Part shown: one piece after another, positions 31,666 through 43,757 of the stretch
Layout of the letters: every line of letters begins with the position of its first letter
Position numbering within the stretch: the stretch's first letter is position 1
Source of the DNA: Stomoxys calcitrans
Taxonomy: Eukaryota > Arthropoda > Insecta > Diptera > Muscidae
DNA length: 64,000 bases
Reading direction: 5' to 3'
Assembly (NCBI RefSeq): GCF_963082655.1
Contig: NC_081555.1
Coordinates: forward strand, 14,973,262 to 15,037,261
Made by a program: the position numbers and the translations under genes
Notes under the pieces: model-generated
What the model was told of the DNA's origin: nothing
What the model saw: only the letters and a program-made list of their open reading frames with translations
Database searches by the model: none

Positions 31666-33125
31666 CGCTTTGGACATAGCTGACATATATACCGATTTCC
31701 AAATTAAGGTTCATTATTACCTAATTTCGCTGAAATTCGACACAATGAGCTATGTTGGGTCATATTTAGATATAGCTGTCATATATCCTTATAACCTTAT
31801 AATTAATGTTCTTGGACTCATAATTTATTCCCAATTTCTCAGAATTTTAACACAACGAGTTGTGTTAGGCCTTTCGTCATCCATGCCAAATATGCTTTAG
31901 ATCGGACTATATTTGGATATAGCTGTCATCGAAACCGGTCTACAGATTTAAGATCTTGAACACACGAAATTCCCTTGTTGTTGCCTAATTTCGCTGTAGG
32001 GCCTCACAATTGTTTGTGTTAGACCTCTCGTCATCCCTGCTGAATATGCTATAGATCGGACTATATGTGAATGTAGCTGTCATATATACTTATTTCCCGA
32101 TTAAGATTCTTGGGCCCAAAAAGGAAAATTTTTAAACTGATTTCGCTGAAATTCGGCACAATGAGCTGTTTTGGGCCTCTCGTCATCCGTGCTAAATATG
32201 GTTAAGATCAGACCATATTTGGATATAGCTGTCATTTATACTCGAAGGCCACACTGGCGCAGAGATAAGCATTCTGGCGCAAACATCAGTAAAATTTTCT
32301 TCGGTGATAATCCCCTTACAAAAACTGGCTACATTTGTGAGGTATCCTGCCACGTTTAAGCTTCTCTACCAAGTGGTGTCGCTATGCGGCACACCGTTCG
32401 GACTCGGCATAAAAGAGGAGGCCCCTTATCATTGAGCTTAAACAATAATCGAACTGCACTCGTTGATATGAGAAAAGTATCCCCTGTTTGTTAATGTAAT
32501 GTTCATGAAAAATTTAATAGCTTAATAGTAATACGAGTATATACCTATTGCCCAATTTAAGTTCTTGGACCCATAAAAAGCAAATTTATGTGTTGTGTTA
32601 GGCCTTTCGTCACCTATGCTGAATATGCTTTAGATCGGACTATATTTGGATATAGCTGTCATCAAAACTGTCTCCAGATTTAAGATCTTATTTCCTAATT
32701 CGGCTGTAGGAGTTCGCAATGAGTTGTGTTAGGCCTCTCGCTTTATATGCTCATGATGGAACTATATTTGGATATAGCTGCCATACATTCCCATTTGCCG
32801 ATTAAGGTTCTTGGGCCCATAAAATGCACATTAATAACCTGGTTTCACTAAAACTCGACACAATAAGCTGTGTTGGGCCTCTCGTCATCCGTGCTAAATA
32901 TGGTTTAGATCAGACCATATTTAAACATACGTAGCTATCATATAAACCTTTTGCCCGATTTAGGCTATTGGACCCATAAAAGCCACATTTATTACCCGAT
33001 TTCGCTAAAAATTTTATAAAGAATTGTGTTAGGCCTCTCGACATCCGCGCCGAGTATGGTTTAGATCCGACCAAATTTTGATTTAGCCCCCATATAGATA
33101 GATCCACCAAATTAAGGGCTTTCAT
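31666..33125 (+). mobile_element. HINE-related tandem core (third subfamily), split by a SINE
   Basis: Eight or so diverged units with GTGTTAGGCCTCTCGTCATC, ATATTTGGATATAGCTGTCA, TTTGGGCCCATAAAAGC-type and GATTTCGCTGAAATTCG phrases. No terminal hairpin is visible. A SINE lies at 32,247-32,520. Confidence 0.7.
32247..32520 (+). mobile_element. SINE copy in the HINE-related core
   Basis: Head GGCCACACTGGCGCAGAGAT with box B lost, body GGCTACATTTGTGAGGTATC, CCGTTCGGACTCGGCATAAA, CCCTTATCATTGAGCTTAAA, and the end TGTAATGTTCATGAAAAATT. Confidence 0.8.
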
Positions 33126-33164
33126 CAATAACTGGAGTATTTGCTATCCGTTTTTCTTAAATTT

Positions 33165-33275
33165 AAATTTTACCAATCATACGCTCCCGGGTACCAAACA
33201 ATTCAATTAGTAGCCATCATACGCTACCATGTATCAATAATAATTATAAATCATACGCACCAGGGTATATTAGAT
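33165..33275 (+). repeat. ATCATACGC triple array (copy 1)
   Basis: ATCATACGCTCCCGGGTACC (33,177), ATCATACGCTACCATGTATC (33,217) and ATCATACGCACCAGGGTAT (33,251). Confidence 0.85.
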
Positions 33276-33317
33276 GAGATTAGATGCAAGCTAGATAGTT
33301 ACAATACAAAGCTTTTT

Positions 33318-34037
33318 TTACCAACCACCTAAAGATGGGGTATATTTCGTTTGGTACTTATTATTGGGCCATATTCATTTTGTCATTTCGTTTGTAAAAT
33401 ATCGAAATACCCATTTCCAACCTAAAAATGTATATATATTCTTGATCATCTTAAAATTCTAACACGATGTAGCCATGTCCGTCCGTCTGTCTCTGAAAAT
33501 CAGGATATAGTCTTTAAAAGGTTTAAGGTTTCCAAAGAAGCCATATTTATTACCCGATTTAACCGAAATTTGGCTCAGTGAGTTATTTTAGGATTCTTGA
33601 TATCCTTTTCAAATATGGTCTAGATCGGAAAATAAATTGGTATAGCAATAAATTGATATATAAAGATTTTCCCAAAATTTCTTATCATTGAACCCTCAAG
33701 TAACAATCTCGAATACAAAATTAAAGCAATTGAAAACTACACGCTCTCTATTATCTGAATAGATTTGAATATTACCAATCATACGCTCCCGGGTACCAAG
33801 CAATTCAATTATTAGCCATCATACGCTACCATGTATCGACAATTATTATGAATCATACGCTCCAGCATCTATAAGATTAGGTTTGGCCAAGATCTGAACA
33901 TATTTCGATATAGCTGATACGGCTTCATTAATGATGCATTTTTGGCGGATTTTGTGGTTAATATATACTGATATCCCGAGGTGGTGGGTATCCAAAATTC
34001 AACCCGGCCGAACTTTGTGGCTTTTTTACTTAGTTTT
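33318..34037 (+). mobile_element. HINE copy with eroded core and internal motif array
   Basis: 5' part ACCAACCACCTAAAGATGGG, TTTTGTCATTTCGTTTGTAA, TGTATATATATTCTTGATCA, GCCATGTCCGTCCGTCTGTC; 3' end GAGGTGGTGGGTATCCAAAA, TTCAACCCGGCCGAA (hairpin with a mismatch) and TGTGGCTTTTTTACTTAGTT. A motif array lies inside at 33,768-33,870. Confidence 0.75.
33768..33870 (+). repeat. ATCATACGC triple array (copy 2)
   Basis: Cores at about 33,779, 33,819 and 33,853. Nearly the same sequence as 33,165-33,265, about 602 bp downstream. Confidence 0.85.
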
Positions 34038-35254
34038 ATGATTTTCAATTAAATCTCATATCATAGAAATTGAATTTATTTCGTAACAGTCTTAAATTAC
34101 ATTTTGTCATATTTTGTGTTCTTTTTTCTTCATACCAATTTGATTTTCAAATCAATTTCAATTGCTAACGATACCCTGTAATGACACTCTAATCGTTTAT
34201 TTAAATATTTTATTGTCCATCTGTCGCATAATAAATTTTTCTTTAATTAGTTTTATTTCCATTGGAAAGATATGCATCCAAAAAAAAACGCAAAGTTAAA
34301 TTGCTAAAAATTCAATTAAAATGCAAATCTTTAAAATAATAAATTTCCAAGAAATTATGATACATGAGTGAATGTGTGTGTGTGTGTGATTATATGTAAG
34401 AGTGTGATGTGTGCATGTGTTTTTGTCTGCTCTTCAACTTATGGTTATCTTGGCAGTTTTGCCACAAGCTTTAAACTCACATGATAAATAGTGAATTAAG
34501 AACATAATTTATGGTAAAATCATAAATTTTCAATAAATAATAAATAAACGAAAGCAAATAAACAAACAAACGAAAGCTCTCCGCCAAGCATATACTCTGG
34601 CATGCTACATATAAAGGACATGAAAACACATACCCATATACACGGGTATGTGTGGAAAGCCTTAACAATTCTCCACACCATACGGTCACACCCATGCTGT
34701 CATATACATGCATATACCTTTTAAAACTGCCTCACACACACACACCCACACACAGCGTGCACACTTGTTCCCTATTCAAAACTTTCACACTCTTGAATGT
34801 TTCAACTGCCATACGTTAATGCCACCCCCACTCGTATTCTTCACACCCTGAAATTCTTTTGTGATCTGTTAAAGCTGCCAAAAAAGGTAAACATGTTAAA
34901 ATATTTACCAACAAAGAAAAATATATTTTAAATTTTAACACACCAAACAAGAGGAGCAATATTTAAGCCCCACATTCAAATACTAAAGCCACTTAACAAA
35001 AAATTTATGTTTTTTTCTTCTTTGGCATAACTCCTAAATTTAGGGTTGATTTTCTTTGAATACCATAGTAGTTAAAACGGATTTAACTGAATGTTTTTGG
35101 CTTTTTCAGCTTACTCTGTGGCTACTGTTGGCCAAATAAAACATTTTGAATAGATTGTTCAGGCTAGCAAGATTATCAATCATATTATGGTTAAAAAGGC
35201 TGAGTTTTGTGGCTTTATCAAGGGATGCTACTGGAGTTTCTATAAATGTTTTCA
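34038..35254. other. Spacer with TG/CA tracts
   Basis: (TG)n near 34,373-34,388 and (CA)n near 34,733-34,752. AT-rich, with no supported gene. Confidence 0.55.
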
Positions 35255-35256
35255 TA

Positions 35257-35490
35257 TTGGGTTGCCCAAAAAGTAATTGCGGATTTTTAAAAAGAAAGTA
35301 AACGCATTTTTAATATAACTTAGAATGAACTTTAATCAAATATACTTTTTTACACTTTTTTTCTAAAGCAAGCTAAAAGTCACAGCTGATAACTGACAGA
35401 AGAAAAAATGCAATTACAGAGTCACAAGCTGTGAAAAAATTTGTCAACGCCGACTATATGAAAAATCCGCAATTACTTTTTGGGCAACCA
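35257..35490 (-). mobile_element. mariner-derived MITE, copy C
   Basis: TTGGGTTGCCCAAAAAGTAA to TACTTTTTGGGCAACCA, flanked by TA (35,255-35,256; 35,491-35,492). An ATCATACGC core follows 12 bp later at 35,503. Confidence 0.92.
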
Positions 35491-35704
35491 TATTTATATC
35501 AATCATACGCTCTATGGGACAAATACTATTTTTTATCTTTTTTTGTATAGATGAGGAATTGTGTATGTACTGCCATAACAATGGGCACGCGTGCACATGC
35601 TTAAACTTATCAATACACCTTCCTTCGAGGTCCAAGCCTATCCAGGAAAAAATATGTAAATAATTTGAAGTTTTTAATATGAGTAAAATTTCTTTTATAG
35701 CTAA

Positions 35705-35890
35705 GATACAATTTTAACAAAATCGGGTAATAAATGCGCTTTTTATGAACAGAATATCTTAAATCAGGATATCGTTCTCTATGGCAGCTTTGTCCGTATA
35801 TGGTCCGGTGTAGACCATATTCGATAAGAAAGACAAAGAGAACAACAAAATCTACTATGCGAAATTTCAGCGAATAACAAGAAATTCAAT
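35705..35890 (-). mobile_element. HINE-related core fragment
   Basis: AAAATCGGGTAATAAATGCG, ATGGCAGCTTTGTCCGTATA and CTATGCGAAATTTCAGCG match the minus strand of the core. No ends. Confidence 0.6.
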
Positions 35891-35899
35891 ACAAATTTT

Positions 35900-35993
35900 A
35901 CTCTTGAATATTCCACTAAGGAACAGGGACAAACTTCTCACATATAAATGAGTGAAGTCCGATTCAAGTTTAAGCTCAATGGAAAGGGGCCTC
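35900..35993 (-). mobile_element. SINE 3' part joined to an RTE fragment
   Basis: GAATATTCCACTAAGGAACA, AACTTCTCACATATAAATGA, CGATTCAAGTTTAAGCTCAA and GGAAAGGGGCCTCT are the SINE 3' region in minus orientation. It stops abruptly at about 35,993, where reverse transcriptase coding sequence begins. Confidence 0.82.
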
Positions 35994-37250
35994 TCCCCAT
36001 CGCATACAAGATACTCTCGAGCGTGCTGTGTGAAAGATTAAAACCTAAAGTCAATGAGATAATTGGGTCCTATCAATGCGGCTTTAGACCTGGTAAGTCC
36101 ACCCTAGACCAGATATTCACACTGCGCCAAATCCTGGAAAAGACCCGAGAAGGACAATTTAATACCAACCATCTCTTTGTTGACTACAAAGCCGCCTTCG
36201 ATACTCCTTTACGTTCAAAGGTATTTCAAGCCATGTCTGAGTTTGGTATCCCTACAAAATTGGCACTTGCTGATACGCGTTCTGCAGCAAGAATAGGAAA
36301 GAATCTCTCCGAACCATTTAATACCAACGAGGTTTCAGACAAGGAGACAGCCTATCATGTGATCTCTTTAAAATCCTGCTGGAGAAGATAATACGAGATG
36401 CAGATGTGAATAGATATGGCACACTAATCACAAGAGAACACATGCTACTCGCCTATGACGACGACATCGATATCATGTATCGGTCATCGGATGTAGTAAC
36501 TGCAGCCTTTGAAAGAATCGAAAGAGAGTCAGTGAAAATGGGTATGGCAGTGAATGGAGATAAGACGAAATGGATGGTTTCAGCTCCCAAAAAGCCTTGC
36601 ACTACCGAACAGGCAAAGAAAATGGAGAAAGCTGGGAACCTCAACTTTGACACAGTCAGTAACTTTATCTACCTCAGCATCGCCGTAACTGAAACGGATG
36701 GCACCAGTTTTGAGATTAAGCGAAGAATAATACTGGCAAACAGATGCTACTTTGGACTAAGTAAGGAGTTTAGAAACAAGGCCACCTCTCGACAGACGAA
36801 GATTACACTATACAAGACACTGATACTACTCGTGTTGTTATATGGTTCTGAAGCATGCGTACGTGTGAAAGCAGATGAGGCAGTGCTTGGAGTATTTGAG
36901 AGAAAGATGCTTCGTAAAATATATGGACCAGTTTGCGTTAATGGAGAATATAGGCCACGTATAAACCAGGAGCTATATGAGCTGTATGACGACGATAGCA
37001 TAGTTACACGCATCAAAATACAACGACTGCGTTGGCTAGGTCATGTTATCAGAATGGATGAAGAAGTTCCAGCAAAGAAGTCTTTTGAAGGCAAACACGG
37101 TGGTAAAACCAAAAGCCCAATGGAAAGATCAAGTTGTGGCAGACACCTCGAAACTTGGTGTCAGAGATTTTAGAATGAGCGCAGAAGATCGAGGCGCTTG
37201 GAACGCTATTCTATGTTCGGCTAGTGGAACAAATATTCTGTCTTAGCCAA
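35990..37250 (+). mobile_element. RTE-like LINE ORF2 fragment (RT and C-terminus), 5'-truncated
   Basis: The first part reads AYKILSSVLCERLKPKVNEI, SYQCGFRPGKSTLDQIFTLR and LFVDYKAAFD (RT block with the first catalytic Asp). After a frameshift, GFRQGDSLSCDLF is recognisable in another frame near 36,330. The next frame (36,406-37,173) has LLAYDDDIDIMYRSSDVV, where the usual YADD reads YDDD, then VNGDKTKWM, LYKTLILLVLLYGSEACVRV and IQRLRWLGHVIRMDEE. After a second frameshift near 37,100, WKDQVVADTSKLGVRDFR and DRGAWNAIL end at a stop at 37,244-37,246. RTE-type is tentative; it resembles insect endonuclease-reverse transcriptases with the RLRWLGHVxRM tail. Confidence 0.82.
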
Positions 37251-37261
37251 TTAAAGTAAAT

Positions 37262-38275
37262 GAAGAATAAGAATTGCGCCCTTTAAGGGTTCAAGAAGTA
37301 AAATAGGGAGATCGGTTAAGACCCGTTGACCGATTCAGACCATATTTGACACGTATATTAAAGGTCATGGGAGAAACCGTTGTACAAAATTTAATCCAAA
37401 TCGGACAATAATTGCGCCCTCTAGGGGCTCAAGAAGTCAAGATCCCAGATCGGTTTATATGACAGCTATATCAGGTTAAGGACCGACTTGAACCATACTT
37501 AATACAGTTGTTAGAATTCTTGACGAAACACGTCATGCTAAATTTCAGCCAAATCGTATAGGAATTGCGCCCTCTAGAGGCTTAATAAGTAAAATAGGGA
37601 GATTGGTTTATATGGGAGCTGTATCAGGCTGAAGACCGATTCGAACCATATTTAACACGTATGTTGAAGGTTATGAAAAAGCCGCTGTTCAAAATTTCAG
37701 CCCAATTGGATAATAATTACACCCTCTAGAGGCTCAAGAAGTCAAGACCCAAGTTCGGTTTATATGGCAGCTATATCAAAACATAGACCGATTTGAACCA
37801 TACTTGACACAGTTGTTGGATATCATATCCTTCGTGCAAAATTTCATTCAAATCGGATAAGAATTGCGTCCTCTAGTAGCTCAAGAAGTCAAGATTGAAG
37901 ATCGGTTTATATAGCAGCTATATCAAAATATGGACCGATGTGGTCCACTTACAATCCCAACCGACCTACACTAATAAGATGTATTTGTGCTAAATTTCAA
38001 GGGTTAGTTTTACTCTTTCGAAAGTTACATGGTCCAAATCGGTCTATAAACTGATATAGCTCCCATATAAACCGATCTCCCGATTTAACTTCTTGAGCCC
38101 CTGGAAGCCGCAATTTCCCATGAGGTCCATGTAGCAGTGATCCGACTAAAGAACAACAAGGCAACAGGAGCCGACGGGACTTATTGGGGTCTCAGATGAA
38201 TATTTCGAGTAGATACAAACAGAAAGACGAAATTATTATACCCCCATCCTATGGTGGAGGGTATAAAAAGAAAGC
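37262..38275 (-). mobile_element. HINE copy with an RT scrap inside
   Basis: Five or so core units in minus orientation. The 5' terminal block is at the right (TATTATACCCCCATCCTATG, GTGGAGGGTATAAAAAG). 38,029-38,115 is a core piece in plus orientation, so the copy is rearranged. A 70-bp reverse transcriptase scrap lies at 38,117-38,187. Confidence 0.78.
38117..38187 (+). pseudogene. RTE-type reverse transcriptase scrap
   Basis: Reads DEVHVAVIRLKNNKATGADG followed by T.W. This is the LKNNKAxGxDG block that precedes the RT domain of RTE-like elements. It is not part of the nearby RTE fragment, which starts downstream of this block. Confidence 0.7.
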
Positions 38276-40595
38276 GCAAACAGCTATCTTCTTCCGCTAA
38301 AGAACGACAGACGTTTTCCCCGCCTTATAACATTAAGAAATCAAAAGCACTCATACGACTTATTGTCTAAAATTTAGATTTTAAAAATATTGGGTTCGTT
38401 TTCTTAATTTTTGAGAATTTATTAAAAGCCTATCCCTTAAATTAAACAAAAATTCAAGTCGAGTTCTTAATGCGATTTGACTGTCTGTCTGTATGACATT
38501 TTTCGACATGTATGTATTGGTATTATCATGGTTTTTTTTTCAAAATGTTTTCAATAATCCTATTATGGTCTAAGATTGTTGTGATTGAAAACATAAAGCC
38601 ATTGCATAAGTAAACAAATTTTGTATTATGACACTAGAATAGGATAACAAAGGACCACAATACATAAGTTTAAATATGGCTCAAAAATGTTATTTATTTT
38701 TTTAGATATATAAGAGTGTATAAAAACTCTATCTATCTATCCATCCAAGGCATATTATTGACCATTGAATATTCATATATGGATTTAAAGCAAAACAATT
38801 CAAGCACTTATCTATTTTGATGACTTGACACATATTCACGATGAATACTTGGGTCTTATTCAATCATGGAACACATCTCCATAACATAACCCAATTCACA
38901 ATTTATTTTATTTTCCACAAAATGGGTGAAGATGAAATACTTGAAACTTTATGATTTTATTAAAATGTCAAGTGTTGTTTTGGGAAACAACAAAAATTTA
39001 AAATTGTTTTTGATGTTAAATTTCATCCATCAAATATGATAATAACTCTATGGTTTTCCCTTTTTTTTTCTTGGGATTATTCGAAATTGAATGAATTGTC
39101 CAGAATCATGTTATGAGGAATAAAAATGCAATAAAAGTTTGTTTAGCAAAACTATAAAACATTTTTTGTCCCACATAAGGGGGGGATGGTTGCAAGGGAA
39201 TAATAGCATAAAAATTTTTATGCACACTTAGTTTGACATAGTATGTCAATTTGAATTCTGAAACAGCAACAATGAGAAACAGCAGCAGCAGGAGGGGGTG
39301 GAGAAGAAGAGAAAAGCAACCAACTCAACACATTGATGTGTGTAGTAGTAGTAAAAAAGAAGTACACAGCAGTGAAAGCTCTAGCAGGGGAAATTTTTCG
39401 AACCTCACAATTTATGCAAATGTTGTCACAATATTTACTCTGTCACTCCTCCGCCATGCTAAATATCAACAAAGTCTTTTGTTAAAATGTTAGTTTATGG
39501 CTCATTTTATGAGTAGTTTAGTTAGAGGTCTTATGATAGCTTATGCAATACCAGCTATACTATGACAAGCATCGATTTCAAGTTTACTGGTTTAAGGGAA
39601 ATGCATTTGTGATACTCGTATTGTTATATATGACGGTTTCTGAGTGCCACGGAAGGTGATGAAAACATTAGCATAACCAAGTATGTGATAGCTAATCATT
39701 GATGATGCATTGGGATTTCGAATTATGCTGAACAGCAGGCTACATGTTGTAAAATTTCATACTTTCAATAGTTTAAATGAATCAATCATATACAAATTTT
39801 TAGCATTAATGTATAGTCGAAAAATCTGAGCGATTGCAATAAACAGGAAAAAAGTTAGCCATTTGGGACGTATAAGTAATTTTAATACAAGTTTCTCATA
39901 TGTCCCCATACCCATAAGCGCTTTAAGTTTAACCAGCTGAATCTCATCCAAAGATTATCAACTTATCACAAAACCCTTTGTCATGAACACATCGTGAATT
40001 TGACCTCTACTTAAACTCTTCATTATCGCCATCATTACAATAATACACACCAAAAGCCAAAATTTCTTGTTTATAAATTGTTATTGTTGTTAGTTATGTT
40101 ATCTTTTCTGATGATGTTGAACCTTCTGTTATGGTTGTTGAGTAAAAGTTTTCAAGCCCATTAATTACCATTCCACAATATTATGAAAGTTATGATTAAT
40201 TGCAAACAGCTGTAAGCTATGCTCTCGTCATATACATGTATATCAACACAAACAAAAGGTGTACAACGTACACACACACACAGATAGAGAGGTATAAACC
40301 TATACTGAAATTTAAGATCACACACACCTGCACATGGTAAGAGAGTAAAGTTTATTATGCATATTATTAAGGGTAAGGGCAGTGGAAGAAATTTTAAGCT
40401 GCCTTTTAAAATATGCATTAAGATTCAACGAAACACTTACACACAACGGGAAATACTTCAAGAAGAACAAAGAGTTAACTCGAAAAGTAAAATAAAAAGC
40501 AAAGCGTTTTTATTCAAAAGACTGTGTGGCTAATATATATACTAAAAATAAAGGCGAATAAAATCAAAGTTAAATGTTGGAGTATAAAAATTTTG
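38276..40595. other. Long AT-rich spacer
   Basis: No transposon or gene recognised apart from a variant motif core near 38,350 and a CA tract near 40,270-40,285. One of the larger apparently unique blocks. Confidence 0.5.
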
Positions 40596-40599
40596 ATTT

Positions 40600-43038
40600 A
40601 AAAAGAAGGATCTCCCAAAGGAGAGGGTATTAAATACACACTTTCCGCCAGGAAAGTGTACAAAAACCACTTTCTTTCAAAAGGGAAGGGTACTAAAACT
40701 ACCCCTACCAAAAGGAAAGGAAAATAAAATTTCCTTATCCTAAAGAAAGAAATACCCTTTGCCTAAGCAAAAAGTGCTAAAACTACTCCCTGCCTAAGCA
40801 AAAGCTACTAACACCATCTTTTCCGTAAGTAAAAGTTGCTGAAACTACCCTTTTCGTCAGGAAACGGTACTAAAACCACCCTTTTCGTCGGGAAACGGTA
40901 CTAAAATCACCCTTTCCTTGAGGAAAAAATACAAAATCCACCCTCTCTCATGGGAATGGTTACTAAGACTACCCCTTGACTAAGGAAAGTTAGCTAAAAC
41001 TACCCTTTGCCTGGGAAAAGAGTACTGAAACTACCCTTTTATAAGGGAAATGGTTCTAAAACAACCTGTTCACTAAAGAAGCGTACTAAAACTATTGCTG
41101 ACTTACTATTTGCTTAGGAAAACGGTACTAAAACAACTTCTTCTTATGAAAAGGGTACTATAACCACACTTTCCCTAAGGAAGGGGTACTAAAACTACCC
41201 TTTTGCCTAAGAAAAGCGTACTAAACTACCCTTTCCCTAAGGAAAGGGTACTAAACTACACTTTCCCTAAGGAAAGGGTACCAAACTATCCTTTCCCCAA
41301 GGAAACTACCCTTTCTTTAAGGAAAAGGTACTAAAACTACCTTATTTCTAGGGAAGGGGTACCAAACTACCCTTTCCCTAAGGAAAGGGTACTAAAACTA
41401 CCTATTCTCTAAGGAAAGGGTAGTAAACTGCGCTTTCTTTAAGGAAAAGGTACTAAAACTGCCTTATTTCTAGGGAAAGGATACTAAAGCTACCCTTTTC
41501 CTAAGGAAAGGGTTCTAAAACTACCATTTAATCAAGGAAATGGAACTAAAACTACCCTTTCCTTAGAAAAGGGTACTAAAACTACCATTTCGCTTAGAAA
41601 AGGGTACTAAGACAGCCCTTTCCCTTAGCAAATGGTTAAAAAACTACGCTTTCCCTAAGAAAGGGAACCTTCTAAAACGACCGCTATTTTAAGAAAAGGG
41701 TCCTAAATCTGCCCTTTCCCTTAGTAAAGGCTAATAAGTCTTCCCTTAAGAAAGGGTACTAAATCTACCATTTCCCTTAGGAAAGGGCACTTAACCTTCC
41801 TTTTTCCTAAGGTAAGGGTACTATTGTAGAACTACCCTTTTCCCAAGCAAAGCGTACTAAAACTACCCTTTTACTAAGGAAAGGGTACCAAAACTACTCT
41901 TTCTCTAAGGAAAGGATACTAAAACTTCCCTAATTAAAGTGTACTAAAACGACCTATTCCCTAAGGAAAGGGTACTTAAACTATCTCTTTACTAAGGGAA
42001 GTGTACTGAAACTACCTTATCCTAAAGGAAAGGGTACAAAACTACCCCTTCCCTAAGAAAAGAGTACTAAAACTACCCTATCCCTAAGGAAAGGGTACTA
42101 AAACCACCCTTTTCCTATGGAAATGGTACTAAAACTAGCCTTTCCCTTAGGAAAGGCTACTATGGCTACCCTATGTCGAAGGGAAGGTTACTTAACCAAC
42201 CCCTTCCTTGGCGAAAGGGTACTAAAACTACCCTTCCCTAAGGAAAGAGTACTAAAACTACCCTTTCCCTTACGAAGGGGCACTAAACCTACCCTTTCCC
42301 TGAGAAAATGGTACAAAAACTACTCTTTCCCAGAGGAAAAGGTATCGAAACTATCCTTTCCCTGAGGAAAGGGTACTGTAACTACCCTTTCCCAAAGGAA
42401 AGGGTACTGAAAGTACCCTCTCTCTAAGGAAAGGATACTTAAACTTACCTGTTCCTAAGAAAAGGCTACTAAAACTTACCTTTCACTAAGCAAAGGTACT
42501 AAAACTAACCTTTCCTTTATTAATGGGTACTAAACCTACCCTTTCTCTAAGGAAAGGGTACTAAAACCACCCTTTCGCTTAGGAAAGTGTACTATGACTA
42601 CCCTTTTCCTTGGAAAAGGGTTATAAAACTACGCTTTCCCTAAGGAAAGGGAAATTAAACTACCCTTTCCCACGGGAAAGGGTCCTAAAACTAGCCTTTT
42701 CTTAAGGAAAGTGTCCTAAAACTACGCTTTAACTAAAAAAGAGTCCTCAAACTTCCGTAAAATTTTCCGTAAGAAAAGGCTACTAAAACTAACTTTTCCT
42801 TAAAGGATGGGTACTAAAACTTCCCTTTCCGAAAAGAAGGCTTCAAAAACCATTTTTTCTGCAGAAAAGAGTACTAAAACCACACTTTCTGCAGAAAAGA
42901 GTACTTAAACCACCCTTTCCGTGAGGAATTTTTACTAAAACCACCCCTGACGGAAGGAAAGCTCAGGTACGAGAACAACATGTTTCTTAAAGTGAGGGTA
43001 TTAAAGCTCGTCTTTCCCTAAGGAAGTTGTACTAAAAC
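40600..43038. repeat. ~32-bp palindromic minisatellite, about 75 units
   Basis: The consensus unit is TACCCTTTCC CTAA GGAAAGGGTA plus CTAAAAC: two 10-bp arms around CTAA, so each unit can fold on itself. Units vary from about 30 to 35 bp and diverge towards both edges (CTCCCAAAGGAGAG at the left, CGTCTTTCCCTAAGG at the right); the centre (about 41,160-42,440) is the most regular. Apparent frames such as 42,117-42,365 only reflect the repeat (ERVLKLPFP). Confidence 0.95.
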
Positions 43039-43039
43039 T

Positions 43040-43200
43040 AAACGGACAAATAGGCGGACAATCCAACGGGATAGCAGACAGACTGGCAGACATGCAGACG
43101 GACAGACATACAGACTTACAGATCGACAGATACACGGTTGAACTAACAAGCCGACGGAAAATCGGAGAAGTAGATATATATTCGGACAGACGAACAGTCA
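43040..43200. repeat. CAGA/CGGA microsatellite
   Basis: GGCAGACATGCAGACGGACA, GACATACAGACTTACAGATC: a degenerate tract directly adjoining the minisatellite. It may belong to a minus-strand HINE, as 43,250-43,420 has weak core-like phrases (TATAGCTGTCATACAGACC). Confidence 0.7.
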
Positions 43201-43429
43201 TATAAACGCGTCCACCAACAGCGACAGTAAATTTTGCTGCATATGTGACGATTACAGTCCAGTTGAATCTAGCTATTGAATATAGCTGTCATACAGACCA
43301 CTCTTCAGCGGTATTAACCCAATTTCAGCAAAATTTCGAACACCGACCACAAAAAATTCGTTACAAATATGTTTTTGGGGTTCATAAGCGGCGCATTTGC
43401 CACCGGTCGAACTTTGGAACTTTGTCATA

Positions 43430-43550
43430 CTTGCCAGATTGTCAGCTATTCAAAATGCCACTTAACGCAAAACTCAATCAATTATTTCTTGGGTTATACC
43501 AGTTTTTCCCAAACAACTCATTTATTAATATAAATCATACGCACCCATAG
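43430..43550 (+). repeat. ATCATACGC-family ~110-bp repeat
   Basis: CAGCTATTCAAAATGCCACT, ACCAGTTTTTCCCAAACAAC, TTAATATAAATCATACGCAC. Reads QFFPNNSFININHTHP in one frame, ending at a stop. Another core is at 43,696. Confidence 0.8.
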
Positions 43551-43757
43551 TCTATGTATTATTTATCCAGCTTTAAGACATTTGTTTTTTAAACTTTAAT
43601 GCAGAATTACTTTTCAGCCTTTATGCAATTTTCCATTTAGTTAAATACGTCCAAATTCTTCGAATAGATTCGAGTGGCCCCTCAATTCGTATGAATCATA
43701 CGCACCCATATCTCTTGCCTATAGTTTAATAAGAAGTTCTTGGATATTTCGCAACGC

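Noticed and set aside
42117..42365. 82-codon frame with repeated ERVLKLPFP
   Set aside because: Produced by the ~32-bp minisatellite; neighbouring units shift frame.
42440..42470. Minus-strand CAG/GTAAGT resembling a ratchet splice site
   Set aside because: It is one variant unit of the palindromic minisatellite, without a proper pyrimidine tract.
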